Below, piece by piece: positions 42,905 through 51,985 of a stretch of DNA of 64,000 nt (position 1 is its first letter; every line of letters begins with the position of its first letter). Made by a program: the position numbers and the translations under genes. The notes under the pieces were generated by a model. That model saw only the letters and a list, made by a program, of their open reading frames with translations, ran no database searches and was not told where the DNA came from. This stretch comes from JANSWY01 sp965243755. Its GTDB lineage: Bacteria; Bacteroidota; Bacteroidia; Cytophagales; Cyclobacteriaceae. The stretch is taken from positions 62,001-126,000 of the forward strand of contig CBDEVW010000002.1 in NCBI GenBank assembly GCA_965243755.1, given 5' to 3'.

Positions 42905-43480
42905 GTGGGAAAAAGACCTACTAAAAGCCAATTCCTCATAAAGAATCTCATCCGTGGACTGCTTTGGTTTGGGATGATCGTAGCGCTATTGTTGATTGCA
43001 AAAAACTGGTTTGGGGTTGATTACTCACTTTTGCTGGACCCGGTAAACGAGAAGCCTATTCTTGTTTTTGCCATATTCACATTGTCTGAAGTTTTTTTTG
43101 GCATTATTCCCCCGGAGTTATTCATGGTCTGGTCCTTGCGTAACGGCCACCCGGGAGATTACATTGGCAATGTACTGGTACTCTCTATCATTAGTTACTT
43201 ATCTGGCATACTGGGATTTTATATTGGAAAGGCATTTCACCGGACGGTTATATACAAAAAATTGGAAGAGAGTTTCTTTGAGCGCTATAAAAAACAATAT
43301 CGCAGGTATGGGGGTTTCCTGGTGATAGTGGCCGCTGCAACGCCTTTACCTTTTTCGCTGGTCTGCATGCTGACTGGTGCATTCAGGTTTCCTTTTAAAA
43401 GATTTTTGTTGATGGCAGCTACTCGTTTTTTAAGATTTGCTATCTATGCATGGTTTATTTGGTCTTCCAATTTATTTTAA
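42905..43480 (+). CDS. VTT (DedA/SNARE-associated) domain membrane protein
   Basis: A 191-residue polytopic membrane protein starting at a GTG (42905). Four or five hydrophobic segments are seen. The VTT-type motifs are FFGIIPPELFMVWSL and the C-terminal RYGGFLVIVAAATPLPFSLVCMLTGAFRFPF, which give the re-entrant loops of DedA-like proteins. These proteins affect membrane lipid flipping and proton motive force. It stands between an unknown gene and hemH, 6 bp before the latter. Confidence 0.8.
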   Translation: MGKRPTKSQFLIKNLIRGLLWFGMIVALLLIAKNWFGVDYSLLLDPVNEKPILVFAIFTLSEVFFGIIPPELFMVWSLRNGHPGDYIGNVLVLSIISYLSGILGFYIGKAFHRTVIYKKLEESFFERYKKQYRRYGGFLVIVAAATPLPFSLVCMLTGAFRFPFKRFLLMAATRFLRFAIYAWFIWSSNLF

Positions 43481-43486
43481 GCGTAA

Positions 43487-44500
43487 ATGAGCGACAAGAA
43501 GAAAGGAGTTTTATTGGTAAATCTGGGTACCCCGGATTCTACTGCGGTAGGTGATGTTAGAAAATACCTGAGAGAATTTTTATCAGACAAACGAGTTATC
43601 GATATCCCGGCGATACCCAGGTGGCTATTGGTTAATCTGATCATTGCTCCATTCAGGGCTCCAAAATCTGCTGAAGAATATAAAAAGCTATGGGAAGAAA
43701 GAGGGTCTCCTCTGAAGTTTTATGGAGAAGACCTGCAAACTGCTGTTCAACAGGAACTTGGAGACGACTACAAAGTTGTGCTGGCCATGCGATACCAGAG
43801 CCCGAGCATAGCCAATGGCCTGAAGGAGTTGATGACTGCCAATGTATCGAGCATAAAAGTAATTCCTCTTTTTCCTCAGTATGCTTCTGCTACAACAGGA
43901 TCAGTCATTGACAAAGTAATGGAAGAGGTAAAAACCTGGCAAATCATTCCGGAAATCAGTTTTGTCTCCAATTTTGTTGACCATGATGATTTCATTGGCA
44001 CCTTCGTGTCATTAGGGAAAAAACAGCTCGAGCAGGATGCCTACGAGAAAGTCGTATTCAGTTATCACGGGTTGCCAGAAAGACAAATCCATAAAGGTTC
44101 CGTTGATGGTTTTTGCAAACTAGGAAGTTGCTGTGATCATCTAAGCAATAAAAATCAATACTGCTACAGGGCTCAGTGTTTTGAAACATCCCGGAAAATT
44201 GCTGCAGGTCTGGGGTTGGCTGAAGATCAATACATCACCTGCTTTCAGTCAAGGCTTGGCAAAGACCCATGGATACAACCTTATACTGAAGATACACTTC
44301 AAAAACTTGCGAAAGAGGGGACTAGAAAAGTGCTTGCATTTTCTCCGGCATTTGTGGCAGATTGTCTTGAAACAACCATTGAGGTGGGAGAGACGTATGC
44401 CGAGGAGTTTGTAGAAGCTGGTGGCGAATTATGGACATTGGTGGAGAGTCTTAATACCCATCCCCAGTGGGTTAAATGTGTTGCTGATCTGGCAAGGTAA
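43487..44500 (+). CDS. hemH: ferrochelatase
   Basis: A 337-residue enzyme inserting Fe2+ into protoporphyrin IX, the last step of haem synthesis. The N-terminal KKKGVLLVNLGTPDS, the catalytic His of FSYHGLPERQ and the Glu of ETTIEVGETYAEE are present. An internal Cys-rich insertion (CKLGSCC...CYRAQC) suggests an iron-sulfur or zinc site, seen in some bacterial ferrochelatases. It is the last gene of a small operon with the VTT protein. Confidence 0.95.
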   Translation: MSDKKKGVLLVNLGTPDSTAVGDVRKYLREFLSDKRVIDIPAIPRWLLVNLIIAPFRAPKSAEEYKKLWEERGSPLKFYGEDLQTAVQQELGDDYKVVLAMRYQSPSIANGLKELMTANVSSIKVIPLFPQYASATTGSVIDKVMEEVKTWQIIPEISFVSNFVDHDDFIGTFVSLGKKQLEQDAYEKVVFSYHGLPERQIHKGSVDGFCKLGSCCDHLSNKNQYCYRAQCFETSRKIAAGLGLAEDQYITCFQSRLGKDPWIQPYTEDTLQKLAKEGTRKVLAFSPAFVADCLETTIEVGETYAEEFVEAGGELWTLVESLNTHPQWVKCVADLAR

Positions 44501-44600
44501 TAAGTGATAATGCGATTGGGATTGTTTGGAGTGATGTAGTATATTAAGAAACATTTAATACAATCCTATCCCAACTAATTCACAATTAAACAGTTCCTCT

Positions 44601-45344
44601 ATGAAAGCTACCTACTTCATTCTATTAACGATCATTCTATATTTAAGCACTCCATTTTTTGTCATGGGACAGGATACTGAAAAGGAATTTATATCCCCTT
44701 TGATATCAAGAAATTCGATGGTAGGAGGTGCCATTGGAGTAGTGCATGATAAAGGAGATTTAGATTCACAAAGTGCCACAAATCCGGATTTCACTAGTAC
44801 TACACAGGTGACAAACATTTCCTTCTCACCATATTATGCCTATGGCATTCGTAATACAATTTTTGTGGGCAGCAGATTGATTTTCAATAGCAATCAGGAT
44901 GAGTCGCTGGAAGAGGATGATCAGGAGAAAGAACTGACTGTCAGAAAGTTTAAAGGAGTAGGGATTGGTGTTTTTGCTCGAAAATACGTCACGCTGATCA
45001 ATAAATTTGGGCTTTATGTAAGTCCGGAACTTTCTTATCAATACCAAAAAGTGGATCGGGATTTTTCGAGATTGTCTCTTAGCACCAACACACTTACATT
45101 TGAGAGCAAAGTAGATACCAATGGAGATGTCTATAATGTATCAGTTGATCTTGGGTTATATTTTTTGGTGAATGAAAAGCTTTCTGTTGAGACAAACCTG
45201 GGTAGCATTGGGTTTAACCATGCTTCATATGACAGCAAGAATAATGAAGAGGCCACCTTGTTTCAAAGCAACTCTACACTTGAGTTTTCATTTACAAACA
45301 CGCTAACATTTAATCGCATATTCGCAATCAACTACTTCTTTTAA
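44601..45344 (+). CDS. outer-membrane beta-barrel protein 1
   Basis: A 247-residue protein with a signal peptide (MKATYFILLTIILYLSTPFFVMGQ). The rest is a series of alternating amphipathic strands with aromatic girdle residues (SFSPYYAYGIRNTIFVGSRLIF, FGLYVSPELSYQYQKVD, YNVSVDLGLYFLVNEKLSVETNLGSIGFNH), ending in Phe (INYFF). That is typical of small outer-membrane barrels. The next gene encodes a related protein. Function unknown. Confidence 0.78.
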   Translation: MKATYFILLTIILYLSTPFFVMGQDTEKEFISPLISRNSMVGGAIGVVHDKGDLDSQSATNPDFTSTTQVTNISFSPYYAYGIRNTIFVGSRLIFNSNQDESLEEDDQEKELTVRKFKGVGIGVFARKYVTLINKFGLYVSPELSYQYQKVDRDFSRLSLSTNTLTFESKVDTNGDVYNVSVDLGLYFLVNEKLSVETNLGSIGFNHASYDSKNNEEATLFQSNSTLEFSFTNTLTFNRIFAINYFF

Positions 45345-45450
45345 TTGTACTTATCCAATTTGTTTTTTTAACATATCCGGAAAATGAGGTCATTTATTAG
45401 TACTGGTAAGGTTTTTGTCTAACAGGCAGAAACTTAAACTATTACTATTC

Positions 45451-46176
45451 ATGACAAAACTCAAATTAATTCCATGCTTGTTAATTATCTGTTTCCAGTT
45501 ATCTGCACAAGACTTAGAAATCTTTAAGCAAAACAGGGTAATGTTATCCGGTGCAATTGGTTTTCATTTCGATGACCATGACCACTCTGATATCAATGTC
45601 AGAGATGAATTTCAGGATAGTGAAATTAACCACTCTTCAAGTTCATTATGGCTGAGACCTAAGTTTGGAGTATTTACAAAAGATGGTACCATGCTAGGTG
45701 TTGCAGGTCATTATAATAAATGGGAACGAGATCAGTTTAGCAAAAATGACAGAAGGATTTATGAGGTAATTCAGTCCGGAAGTGTAAAAGGAGTATCGGC
45801 GTTCATCAAACAGATGTATCCATTGTATAAACGATTTGGAGCGAGTCTGGAGCATAAAGCCGGATATTCCTGGGGTAAAACCAAAATAAATACTGAAAAT
45901 GAAGATTTAAACAACCTTGTCAACAACTATAAAAGGGAGGATACTGAAAAACAGAAATCTGTGTTCGCTGAAATTAATGTCTCGCTATACCTGTCAATAA
46001 ATGATCACTTCTTAATTGAATCGAACATTGGCAGAATAGGCTACAACCACACAAAATTTGAAAGATTCAATGAAGCTGATGAACATATTACGGAGAGTAG
46101 CACTTCTTCAGGAAACTTAAGTTTTATTACCACCTTGTCTTTACATGAAATACTCACGTTGAGTTATATATTTTGA
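45451..46176 (+). CDS. outer-membrane beta-barrel protein 2, related to protein 1
   Basis: A 241-residue protein starting at the ATG at 45451 (MTKLKLIPCLLIICFQLSAQ); an upstream TTG would spoil the signal peptide. Strand pattern and ending (LTLSYIF) match an outer-membrane barrel. LYLSINDHFLIESNIGRIGYNH parallels LYFLVNEKLSVETNLGSIGFNH of the preceding protein, so the two are paralogues. A terminator follows. Confidence 0.75.
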   Translation: MTKLKLIPCLLIICFQLSAQDLEIFKQNRVMLSGAIGFHFDDHDHSDINVRDEFQDSEINHSSSSLWLRPKFGVFTKDGTMLGVAGHYNKWERDQFSKNDRRIYEVIQSGSVKGVSAFIKQMYPLYKRFGASLEHKAGYSWGKTKINTENEDLNNLVNNYKREDTEKQKSVFAEINVSLYLSINDHFLIESNIGRIGYNHTKFERFNEADEHITESSTSSGNLSFITTLSLHEILTLSYIF

Positions 46177-46184
46177 TCAAAAAT

Positions 46185-46219
46185 AAAAGACCCTGTATCG
46201 CTAGATTCAGGGTCTTTTT
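46185..46219 (+). terminator. Rho-independent terminator
   Basis: AAAAGACCCTG (46185-46195) pairs with CAGGGTCTTTT (46208-46218), loop of 12 nt, T-run to 46219. It ends the barrel-protein genes. Confidence 0.88.
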
Positions 46220-46220
46220 A

Positions 46221-46440
46221 GATTAGGTCGCTGATTAGGTCGCTTTTTACTGCAACCGCTTCGGTCTAAATAAATTCCGTTCCGAAACTTCCAAAAAGGT
46301 CACTCAGAACGGTTAGTTTGGTTAGCAAAATCCCTTCTAAGATATTACAATTTTCTGGAAAAGAAATGATTTTAAATGCAAAAAAACAGGAATCAAAACA
46401 ACCAAATTGCAATCTTTGATTTACTGCAATTAAATCCTGT
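46221..46440. other. 305-bp intergenic stretch: tandem 12-mer and nested dyads
   Basis: Between the barrel gene and the cysteine desulfurase gene (46177-46481) there is no gene. It holds a perfect tandem copy of GATTAGGTCGCT (46221-46244) and a nested inverted repeat: ACAGGA/TCCTGT (46386-46391, 46435-46440) around AATTGCA/TGCAATT (46405-46411, 46425-46431). The meaning is unknown. Confidence 0.5.
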
Positions 46441-46481
46441 AAATTGTAAAATTTCTAAAATATAATTTGGGGCATTTGGAC

Positions 46482-47627
46482 CTAAGATACCGTTTCGCCA
46501 ACAATCTCCACTAATCGCTCCACGGTATAGTCGATTTCTTCAGGTGTATTGAACTTACTGAATGAAAATCTTACAGCTCCGCGATTGGGATCTCTGTCCA
46601 ACTCAGCCAATACATGAGACCCAATATCTGATCCTGAAGAGCAGGCACTACCTCCCGAGGCTGAAATTCCATTGATATCAAGATTGAAAAGCATCATATC
46701 ATTGCTATCCGAAGGAGGTGTACAAACGCTAAGCACTGTATACAGACTATTCTCTACATCTGCTGATTGTCCATTGAATTTCACTCCTGGAATCATCTCA
46801 CGAAGTTTAACAATCATTCTCTCTTTCAATGATTTAATGTATCTGGAATGTTCATCCATCTGATTGTAGGCAATCTCCAGCGCTTTGGCCATACCGACGA
46901 TACCATAGACGTTTTCGGTTCCGCCTCTCATATTTCTTTCCTGGGCCCCTCCAGTCAGGTATGGTTTAATTTTTAAGTTGTGATTAACATATAGAAATCC
47001 AACCCCTTTAGGGCCATGAAACTTGTGTGCAGAACCAACCATAAAGTGCGCTTTCAACTTCGAGAGGTCGTGCTGAAAGTGGCCCATGGTTTGTACAGTA
47101 TCGGAATGAAAAACAGCCCCATGCGCTTCACAAAGTTCACCAATGGCTTCAATGTCATTCACATTGGCGATTTCATTGTTTGCGTGCATTATGCTGACCA
47201 AGGTTTTTTCGGAATCTTTGAGGAGGCTCTCCAGATGACCCATATCGATTACACCTGTGCCATCAAGCCTGACATATTCCAGCTGTATTTTACCCGTATT
47301 ATGCAACTCCTCAAGCGTATGCGAAACGGCATGATGTTCAATTTTACTGGATATTACCCTTTTAATACCATGGTCCTCAACAGTGCATCTGATGGCCATG
47401 TTGTCGGCTTCCGTTCCTCCTGAAGTAAAGAATATCTCAGAGGGAGATGTATTCAGCATTTCTGCAATTTGTTTTCTTGATCTCTCAATGGCCGATCTTA
47501 CCAATCTTCCATGAGAATGTATTGAAGACGGGTTGCCAAAATTATCCAGTAAATATGGCTTCATGGCCTCAAATACTTCCGGATCAATTGGTGTGGTTGC
47601 TGCGTTATCCAGGTATACCTTCATCAT
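46482..47627 (-). CDS. cysteine desulfurase, NifS/IscS type
   Basis: A 381-residue PLP enzyme that removes sulfur from cysteine for Fe-S clusters and thiolated tRNA. YLDNAATTPIDPEV starts the protein. The cofactor lysine is in GSAHKFHGPKGVGFLY and the active Cys in ASGGSACSSGSDIGSH, a class I loop. There is no iscU, iscR or sufE-like gene next to it; glmM lies upstream. It could be IscS or a tRNA-thiolation partner; I do not give a symbol. Confidence 0.94.
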   Translation of the reverse strand: MMKVYLDNAATTPIDPEVFEAMKPYLLDNFGNPSSIHSHGRLVRSAIERSRKQIAEMLNTSPSEIFFTSGGTEADNMAIRCTVEDHGIKRVISSKIEHHAVSHTLEELHNTGKIQLEYVRLDGTGVIDMGHLESLLKDSEKTLVSIMHANNEIANVNDIEAIGELCEAHGAVFHSDTVQTMGHFQHDLSKLKAHFMVGSAHKFHGPKGVGFLYVNHNLKIKPYLTGGAQERNMRGGTENVYGIVGMAKALEIAYNQMDEHSRYIKSLKERMIVKLREMIPGVKFNGQSADVENSLYTVLSVCTPPSDSNDMMLFNLDINGISASGGSACSSGSDIGSHVLAELDRDPNRGAVRFSFSKFNTPEEIDYTVERLVEIVGETVS

Positions 47628-47658
47628 GTCAAAAAATGTTGTTTATTTGAATTGATAT

Positions 47659-49041
47659 CTAGGAGATGACCTCCTTGATATCGGCAATAATCTTCTGAGC
47701 CAGGTGCTCCGAAGTAGCCTCACTTTCTGATTCTGAGTAAATTCGGATAATTGGTTCAGTATTAGATTTCCGCAAATGTACCCATTCTTTGTCAAAATCT
47801 ATTTTCACCCCGTCAATGGTATTGATAGGATTATTTTTGTACCTGGCTTTAATATTGTCAAGAACCTTGTCGACATCTAACTCCGGCGTTAGCTCTATCT
47901 TGTTTTTTGAGATGTGGTAGCCCGGATATTTTGATTTCAACATGCTTGCACTCTTTCCAAATTTAGCCAGATGTGTCAGGAACAAGGCAATGCCTACCAA
48001 TGCATCCCTGCCATAGTGCAATTCAGGATATATGATTCCTCCGTTACCTTCGCCACCAATGACCGCATTGACTTCTTTCATTTTCTCCACCACATTGACT
48101 TCACCAACAGCAGAAGCGTGATAAGTACAGCCATGTTTTTCAGTAACATCTCTAAGTGCCCTGGTAGAGGAAAGGTTTGAAACTGTGCTACCCGGAGTAT
48201 TGGAAAGGACATAGTCACTTACAGCCACCAAAGTATATTCTTCTCCGAATGGTACTCCATCTTCACAAACCAGCGCCAACCGATCGACATCAGGATCCAC
48301 AATAATTCCCAGATCAAATTGCCCGTTTTCCAGGTCACTGCAGATTTGGGTAATGTTTTCTGGTAAAGGTTCCGGATTGTGAGGAAACATCCCATTGGGT
48401 TCACAGTAAAGTTCCTTGATGGTATCAACACCTAGTTTCTTCAATAGCATAGGAACAGCGAAACCACCCGAAGAATTGACCGCATCTACAACAATTCTGA
48501 ATTTTCGTTCCCTGATTGCGTCCACATCAATCAAAGGTAACTTCAGGATGGCATCAATATGACGGCTCAACGACTCACTGTCTACTTCATACTTTCCAAG
48601 GTTCTTCACCCCTGCAAAATTGAACTTGCCTTCTTCCGCTAAGTCCAGTACCTCCTTGCCAGCAGCTGCTGAAATGAATTCACCTTTATTATTGAGCAAT
48701 TTCAATGCATTCCACTGAATGGGGTTATGACTTGCAGTAATTATGATACCTCCTCCGGCATTACTATGAGTAACTTCCATCTCTACCGTAGGAGTAGTCG
48801 ATAATCCAAGATCTTTTACATGGATACCCAATGATTGAAGTGTGCTGCAAACCAATTGACCAATATATCCACCAGATGGTCTGGCATCCCGACCTACAAC
48901 AACCATGTGGCTATCAGAATTTTGCTTTACCCAGGTCCCAAATGCCGCAGTAAATTTTACCACATCAATAGGTGAAAGTGTATCTCCAGGTTCTCCCCCT
49001 ATCGTCCCTCTTATTCCTGATATTGATTTAATTAAAGTCAC
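47659..49041 (-). CDS. glmM: phosphoglucosamine mutase (phosphohexomutase family)
   Basis: A 460-residue phosphohexomutase. The phosphoserine loop IITASHNPIQWNALKLL, the metal loop VDPDVDRLAL and the sugar loop GGEGNGGIIYPELHYGRDA are intact, with the C-terminal phosphate-binding RKSNTEPIIRIY. GlmM converts glucosamine-6-P to glucosamine-1-P for peptidoglycan and LPS. In Bacteroidota the family also includes phosphoglucomutase/phosphomannomutase, so the substrate is probable rather than certain. It lies 31 bp upstream of the desulfurase gene. Confidence 0.88.
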   Translation of the reverse strand: MTLIKSISGIRGTIGGEPGDTLSPIDVVKFTAAFGTWVKQNSDSHMVVVGRDARPSGGYIGQLVCSTLQSLGIHVKDLGLSTTPTVEMEVTHSNAGGGIIITASHNPIQWNALKLLNNKGEFISAAAGKEVLDLAEEGKFNFAGVKNLGKYEVDSESLSRHIDAILKLPLIDVDAIRERKFRIVVDAVNSSGGFAVPMLLKKLGVDTIKELYCEPNGMFPHNPEPLPENITQICSDLENGQFDLGIIVDPDVDRLALVCEDGVPFGEEYTLVAVSDYVLSNTPGSTVSNLSSTRALRDVTEKHGCTYHASAVGEVNVVEKMKEVNAVIGGEGNGGIIYPELHYGRDALVGIALFLTHLAKFGKSASMLKSKYPGYHISKNKIELTPELDVDKVLDNIKARYKNNPINTIDGVKIDFDKEWVHLRKSNTEPIIRIYSESESEATSEHLAQKIIADIKEVIS

Positions 49042-49205
49042 TTCTCTACTCGATTTTGGTTAAGCCCCGCAAAGATAGGTAAATATTATACCAGTCAATA
49101 CCTCTTTGCAAAAGTTGAATTTCTATCAGATGATTACAGGTCTAATCCCTTTATCCCTATGAGATTGATCTTCAGTTGATTGATTTTTGTATGACTAATG
49201 TGGAA

Positions 49206-49436
49206 CTAGTTGAATTTTGCTAAAACTTTATTCACCTCTGAATCTGGATTACCACATTCTTCTCCGGACTTCATTGTTTTGCCGCAGTAACCACAGGTGG
49301 TGCCTTCTTTGTTGAGATAAGGATTTTGTGAAGCACAAGTACCTTTAAATTCGCCATTTTTCTTAAAAATTAGTCTTACTGACATTAATATGAAAAAAAG
49401 CCCAATGAATCCAACACCCAATAATAAAGTCATCAT
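49206..49436 (-). CDS. small membrane protein with C-terminal zinc-ribbon-like cysteines
   Basis: A 76-residue protein: one N-terminal transmembrane helix (MMTLLLGVGFIGLFFILMSV) followed by a cytoplasmic segment with cysteines in the pattern C..C..C (TCASQNPYLNKEGTTCGYCGK, then GEECGNP). The CxxC-type motif suggests a metal-binding knuckle. Similar membrane proteins are widespread in Bacteroidota. Its role is unknown. The divergent mazG gene starts 160 bp to the right. Confidence 0.7.
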   Translation of the reverse strand: MMTLLLGVGFIGLFFILMSVRLIFKKNGEFKGTCASQNPYLNKEGTTCGYCGKTMKSGEECGNPDSEVNKVLAKFN

Positions 49437-49598
49437 AAGATATGCTCTGTTTTAAAGTTGCAAAATTAACAAACTCAAGTAAATCCTCGGCATAATTCAG
49501 GTCGTTTTCCAAAAGACATCCAAATCATGCCTACATTTGTAGCTCGCTGTAGGTGAAACACTTAGAAAGTCCAGATAATTCATTTACCCCAATAGCAT

Positions 49599-50414
49599 AT
49601 GAAAGAAATCGTCAGAGAAAATGACACCAGAAGGAAAGAAAAACTTGAAGCTTTTGACAGGCTCCTGACCATAATGGATGAACTTCGACTCAACTGTCCC
49701 TGGGATAAAAAACAGACGTGGGAGTCTTTACGACATCTGACGATTGAAGAAACCTATGAATTATCTGACGCTATTCTGGAGGGAGATGCCGAAGAGATTA
49801 AAAAAGAAATCGGTGATCTCATGCTGCACATGGCTTTTTACTCACGAATTGGAAGCGAAAAAAAGAAGTTTGATATAGCGGACGTGATTCATGGTGTTTG
49901 TGATAAGCTGGTTCACAGGCATCCGCACATTTATGGCGATGTAGATGCAGAAAATGAAGAGCAGGTAAAGGCGAATTGGGAAAAAATCAAATTAAAGGAG
50001 AAGGGTAACGATTCTGTACTGGGAGGAGTGCCCAAATCACTACCTGCTTTGGTAAAAGCCATGCGGATTCAGGAAAAGGCCAGAGGGGTTGGTTTTGATT
50101 GGGAGAAGAAGGAACAGGTTTGGGAGAAAGTTGAAGAAGAGATGCAGGAGTTTAAAACTGAGTTCAACATAGAAAATGACCGTGCTATAGACAGGGACAA
50201 AGCCATGAACGAATTTGGAGATCTCCTGTTTAGCTTAATTAATTATGCCAGGTTTGTGGACATTAACCCTGAGGAAGCTTTAGAACGAACCAATAAAAAG
50301 TTTATCAAGCGCTTTCAGTTTCTGGAAAGTCAGTCGAAGGCTGACGGTAAGTCTATCGCTTCTATGTCTCTTGAAGAAATGGACCAGTATTGGGAAAAGG
50401 CTAAAAAACTTTAA
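49599..50414 (+). CDS. mazG: nucleoside triphosphate pyrophosphohydrolase MazG
   Basis: A 271-residue two-domain MazG that hydrolyses dNTPs/NTPs to monophosphates and limits damage from oxidised nucleotides. Domain 1 has the EETYEL and EEIKKEIGDLMLHMAF motifs, domain 2 EEEMQEF and NEFGDLLFSLINYARF. The middle region KSLPALVKAMRIQEKARGVGFDW is characteristic. The SRPBCC gene follows by 36 bp. Confidence 0.95.
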   Translation: MKEIVRENDTRRKEKLEAFDRLLTIMDELRLNCPWDKKQTWESLRHLTIEETYELSDAILEGDAEEIKKEIGDLMLHMAFYSRIGSEKKKFDIADVIHGVCDKLVHRHPHIYGDVDAENEEQVKANWEKIKLKEKGNDSVLGGVPKSLPALVKAMRIQEKARGVGFDWEKKEQVWEKVEEEMQEFKTEFNIENDRAIDRDKAMNEFGDLLFSLINYARFVDINPEEALERTNKKFIKRFQFLESQSKADGKSIASMSLEEMDQYWEKAKKL

Positions 50415-50450
50415 ACCAAACAAAATCAACCACATTAAACTTTACCTGGT

Positions 50451-50885
50451 ATGCGAATAGTAATTAAGACCAGTGTAAACCAGAATAAGGAACAGGTTGC
50501 CGTTGGCTTTACGGAAGGTTTGTTTCTTAAATTAAGTCCCCCATTTCCAAAAGTAAGCCTGGTAAGATTTGATGGATGCAGGCAGGGTGATCAAGTTGAG
50601 ATTAGCTTGAACTTTTTGATCTTCAAACAAACCTGGATCAGTGAAGTGACTTCCAATTCCAATAACCAGATTGAATGGGAGTTTGTAGACGAAGGTAAAA
50701 AGCTGCCTTTTCCTTTAAAATTCTGGAAACATCATCACCGAGTCATTCAAGAGTCTGTTGGGTCAACCATCATTGATGACATCATCTACAAATCACCAAA
50801 TTTGATGATGGACCTGATGTTGTATCCGTTACTCTATCTTCAGTTTTTATACCGTAGACCAGTCTATCGGAAGATATTCAGTTAA
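50451..50885 (+). CDS. SRPBCC-fold ligand-binding protein
   Basis: A 144-residue protein with the START/Bet v1-like pattern: an N-terminal strand (MRIVIKTSVNQ), a helix-rich start (EQVAVGFTEGLFLKL), a curved sheet (DQVEISLNFLIFKQTWISEV) and a long C-terminal helix (LMMDLMLYPLLYLQFLYRR). It resembles ligand-binding SRPBCC proteins of Bacteroidota. The ligand is unknown. It is cotranscribed with mazG. A hairpin (AGAGG..CTTCC / GGAAG..CCTCT, 50888-50917) follows immediately. Confidence 0.78.
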   Translation: MRIVIKTSVNQNKEQVAVGFTEGLFLKLSPPFPKVSLVRFDGCRQGDQVEISLNFLIFKQTWISEVTSNSNNQIEWEFVDEGKKLPFPLKFWKHHHRVIQESVGSTIIDDIIYKSPNLMMDLMLYPLLYLQFLYRRPVYRKIFS

Positions 50886-50887
50886 TT

Positions 50888-50917
50888 AGAGGAACTTCCC
50901 TGACAGGAAGCCCCTCT
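50888..50917. terminator. hairpin between convergent genes, likely bidirectional terminator
   Basis: AGAGG-aa-CTTCC and GGAAG-cc-CCTCT form a 10-bp stem interrupted by a symmetric internal loop. There is no clear T-run on either side, so termination is only probable. Confidence 0.5.
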
Positions 50918-50952
50918 CCAATCGCTCCAAACCAACATCATTTAAAGACAGA

Positions 50953-51624
50953 CTAGTGGTTGAGCTTAAAATATATTGGCATCATCATTCGCACTCTTAC
51001 TGGTCGATGGCCTTGTTTTCCAGGAGTCCATGAAGGATAGGATTTAATCACCCTTGCCGCTTCAGCATCACAGGCATCATGAATCCCTTTGACCACATGA
51101 ACATTGGACAAGGTCCCATCTTTCTCAACAATAAATTGCACAAAGACTTTCCCTTCTATTCCAATTGATATAGCCGATCTTGGATAATTCATATGTTTTC
51201 CTAAATATTCATAAAAGGCTTTCATACCACCTTTAGGGACAGGCATTTCTTCAGCAAAATCTACAAATTCAGGTGCTTCTTCTGGCTCCTCCACCACTGT
51301 AAAAGCTAAATCATCAATTGGGGAATCAAATTCTTCTCCGAAATCTATCACCAGCTCTTCTTCAATAATAGGTTCTTCAGACTCAACTATTACTGGCTGT
51401 ATTATCTTCGGTTTTGGCGGCTCAGGAGGCTCATGCTCAGTCAATGGTATATCCAGTAATTCTTCAAAATCATCTGAGTGTGTTTCGAAAGCCATAATCG
51501 GTTGCAGTTCACTTTTCCATTCAAATGCCACCAGCATGAATCCTAAGCTGATGCATAATCCGACAGACATAAACAGCGGTCTTTTCCCCTCCAAGGAAAC
51601 TTTAGGGTTTTTTCGTAATTCCAT
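50953..51624 (-). CDS. tonB: energy transducer TonB
   Basis: A 223-residue TonB protein: one N-terminal transmembrane helix (LFMSVGLCISLGFMLVAF), a proline/acidic linker (HEPPEPPKPKIIQPVIVESEEP) and a C-terminal TonB domain (YPRSAISIGIEGKVFVQFIVEKDGTL...YPSWTPGKQG...MPIYF). It couples the proton motive force to outer-membrane receptors such as those in the iron island. exbB/exbD are not nearby. The short periplasmic linker and the YP.. motif are typical of Bacteroidota. It may belong with the sigma-factor operon upstream. Confidence 0.92.
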   Translation of the reverse strand: MELRKNPKVSLEGKRPLFMSVGLCISLGFMLVAFEWKSELQPIMAFETHSDDFEELLDIPLTEHEPPEPPKPKIIQPVIVESEEPIIEEELVIDFGEEFDSPIDDLAFTVVEEPEEAPEFVDFAEEMPVPKGGMKAFYEYLGKHMNYPRSAISIGIEGKVFVQFIVEKDGTLSNVHVVKGIHDACDAEAARVIKSYPSWTPGKQGHRPVRVRMMMPIYFKLNH

Positions 51625-51739
51625 ACTTCAATTCGGTTTTAAAGGACTTCTGAAACCTTTATTGAGGCATTATCTGCTTCTGGGATTCATCAATCCTGAT
51701 TTACAAATGATTATTAAAACCGAACCCGGGACGGTTGTA

Positions 51740-51985
51740 TTATTTTACCTGTTCAATCACAGGATTTGATTGATTATTATTATTCCTTTCAGCAAGTTTG
51801 ATATATCCAAGCACTATGACAACCACCACAAATACTACTGCTACAACAGCCACCCATAGTTTATTCATGAATGATTTTTTTTGTTGTTTTTCATAGAGTC
51901 CACTGAAGCGCTTGAAATCTCTGTGCCTCTCAATCTGGCCTTTGGAAAATGACCCACGGCGTATACGTACATCTTGCTTAGTCAT
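51740..51985 (-). CDS. small single-TM protein coupled to the sigma factor
   Basis: An 81-residue protein with a basic N-terminal half (MTKQDVRIRRGSFSKGQIERHRDF) and one transmembrane helix (LWVAVVAVVFVVVVIVLGY), then a short Asn-rich periplasmic tail. It overlaps the sigma-factor gene by 8 bp. This position is typical of an anti-sigma factor, yet no recognised anti-sigma domain or zinc motif is seen. The cytoplasmic part is only about 45 residues. A sigma-regulatory role is inferred from position. Confidence 0.7.
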   Translation of the reverse strand: MTKQDVRIRRGSFSKGQIERHRDFKRFSGLYEKQQKKSFMNKLWVAVVAVVFVVVVIVLGYIKLAERNNNNQSNPVIEQVK

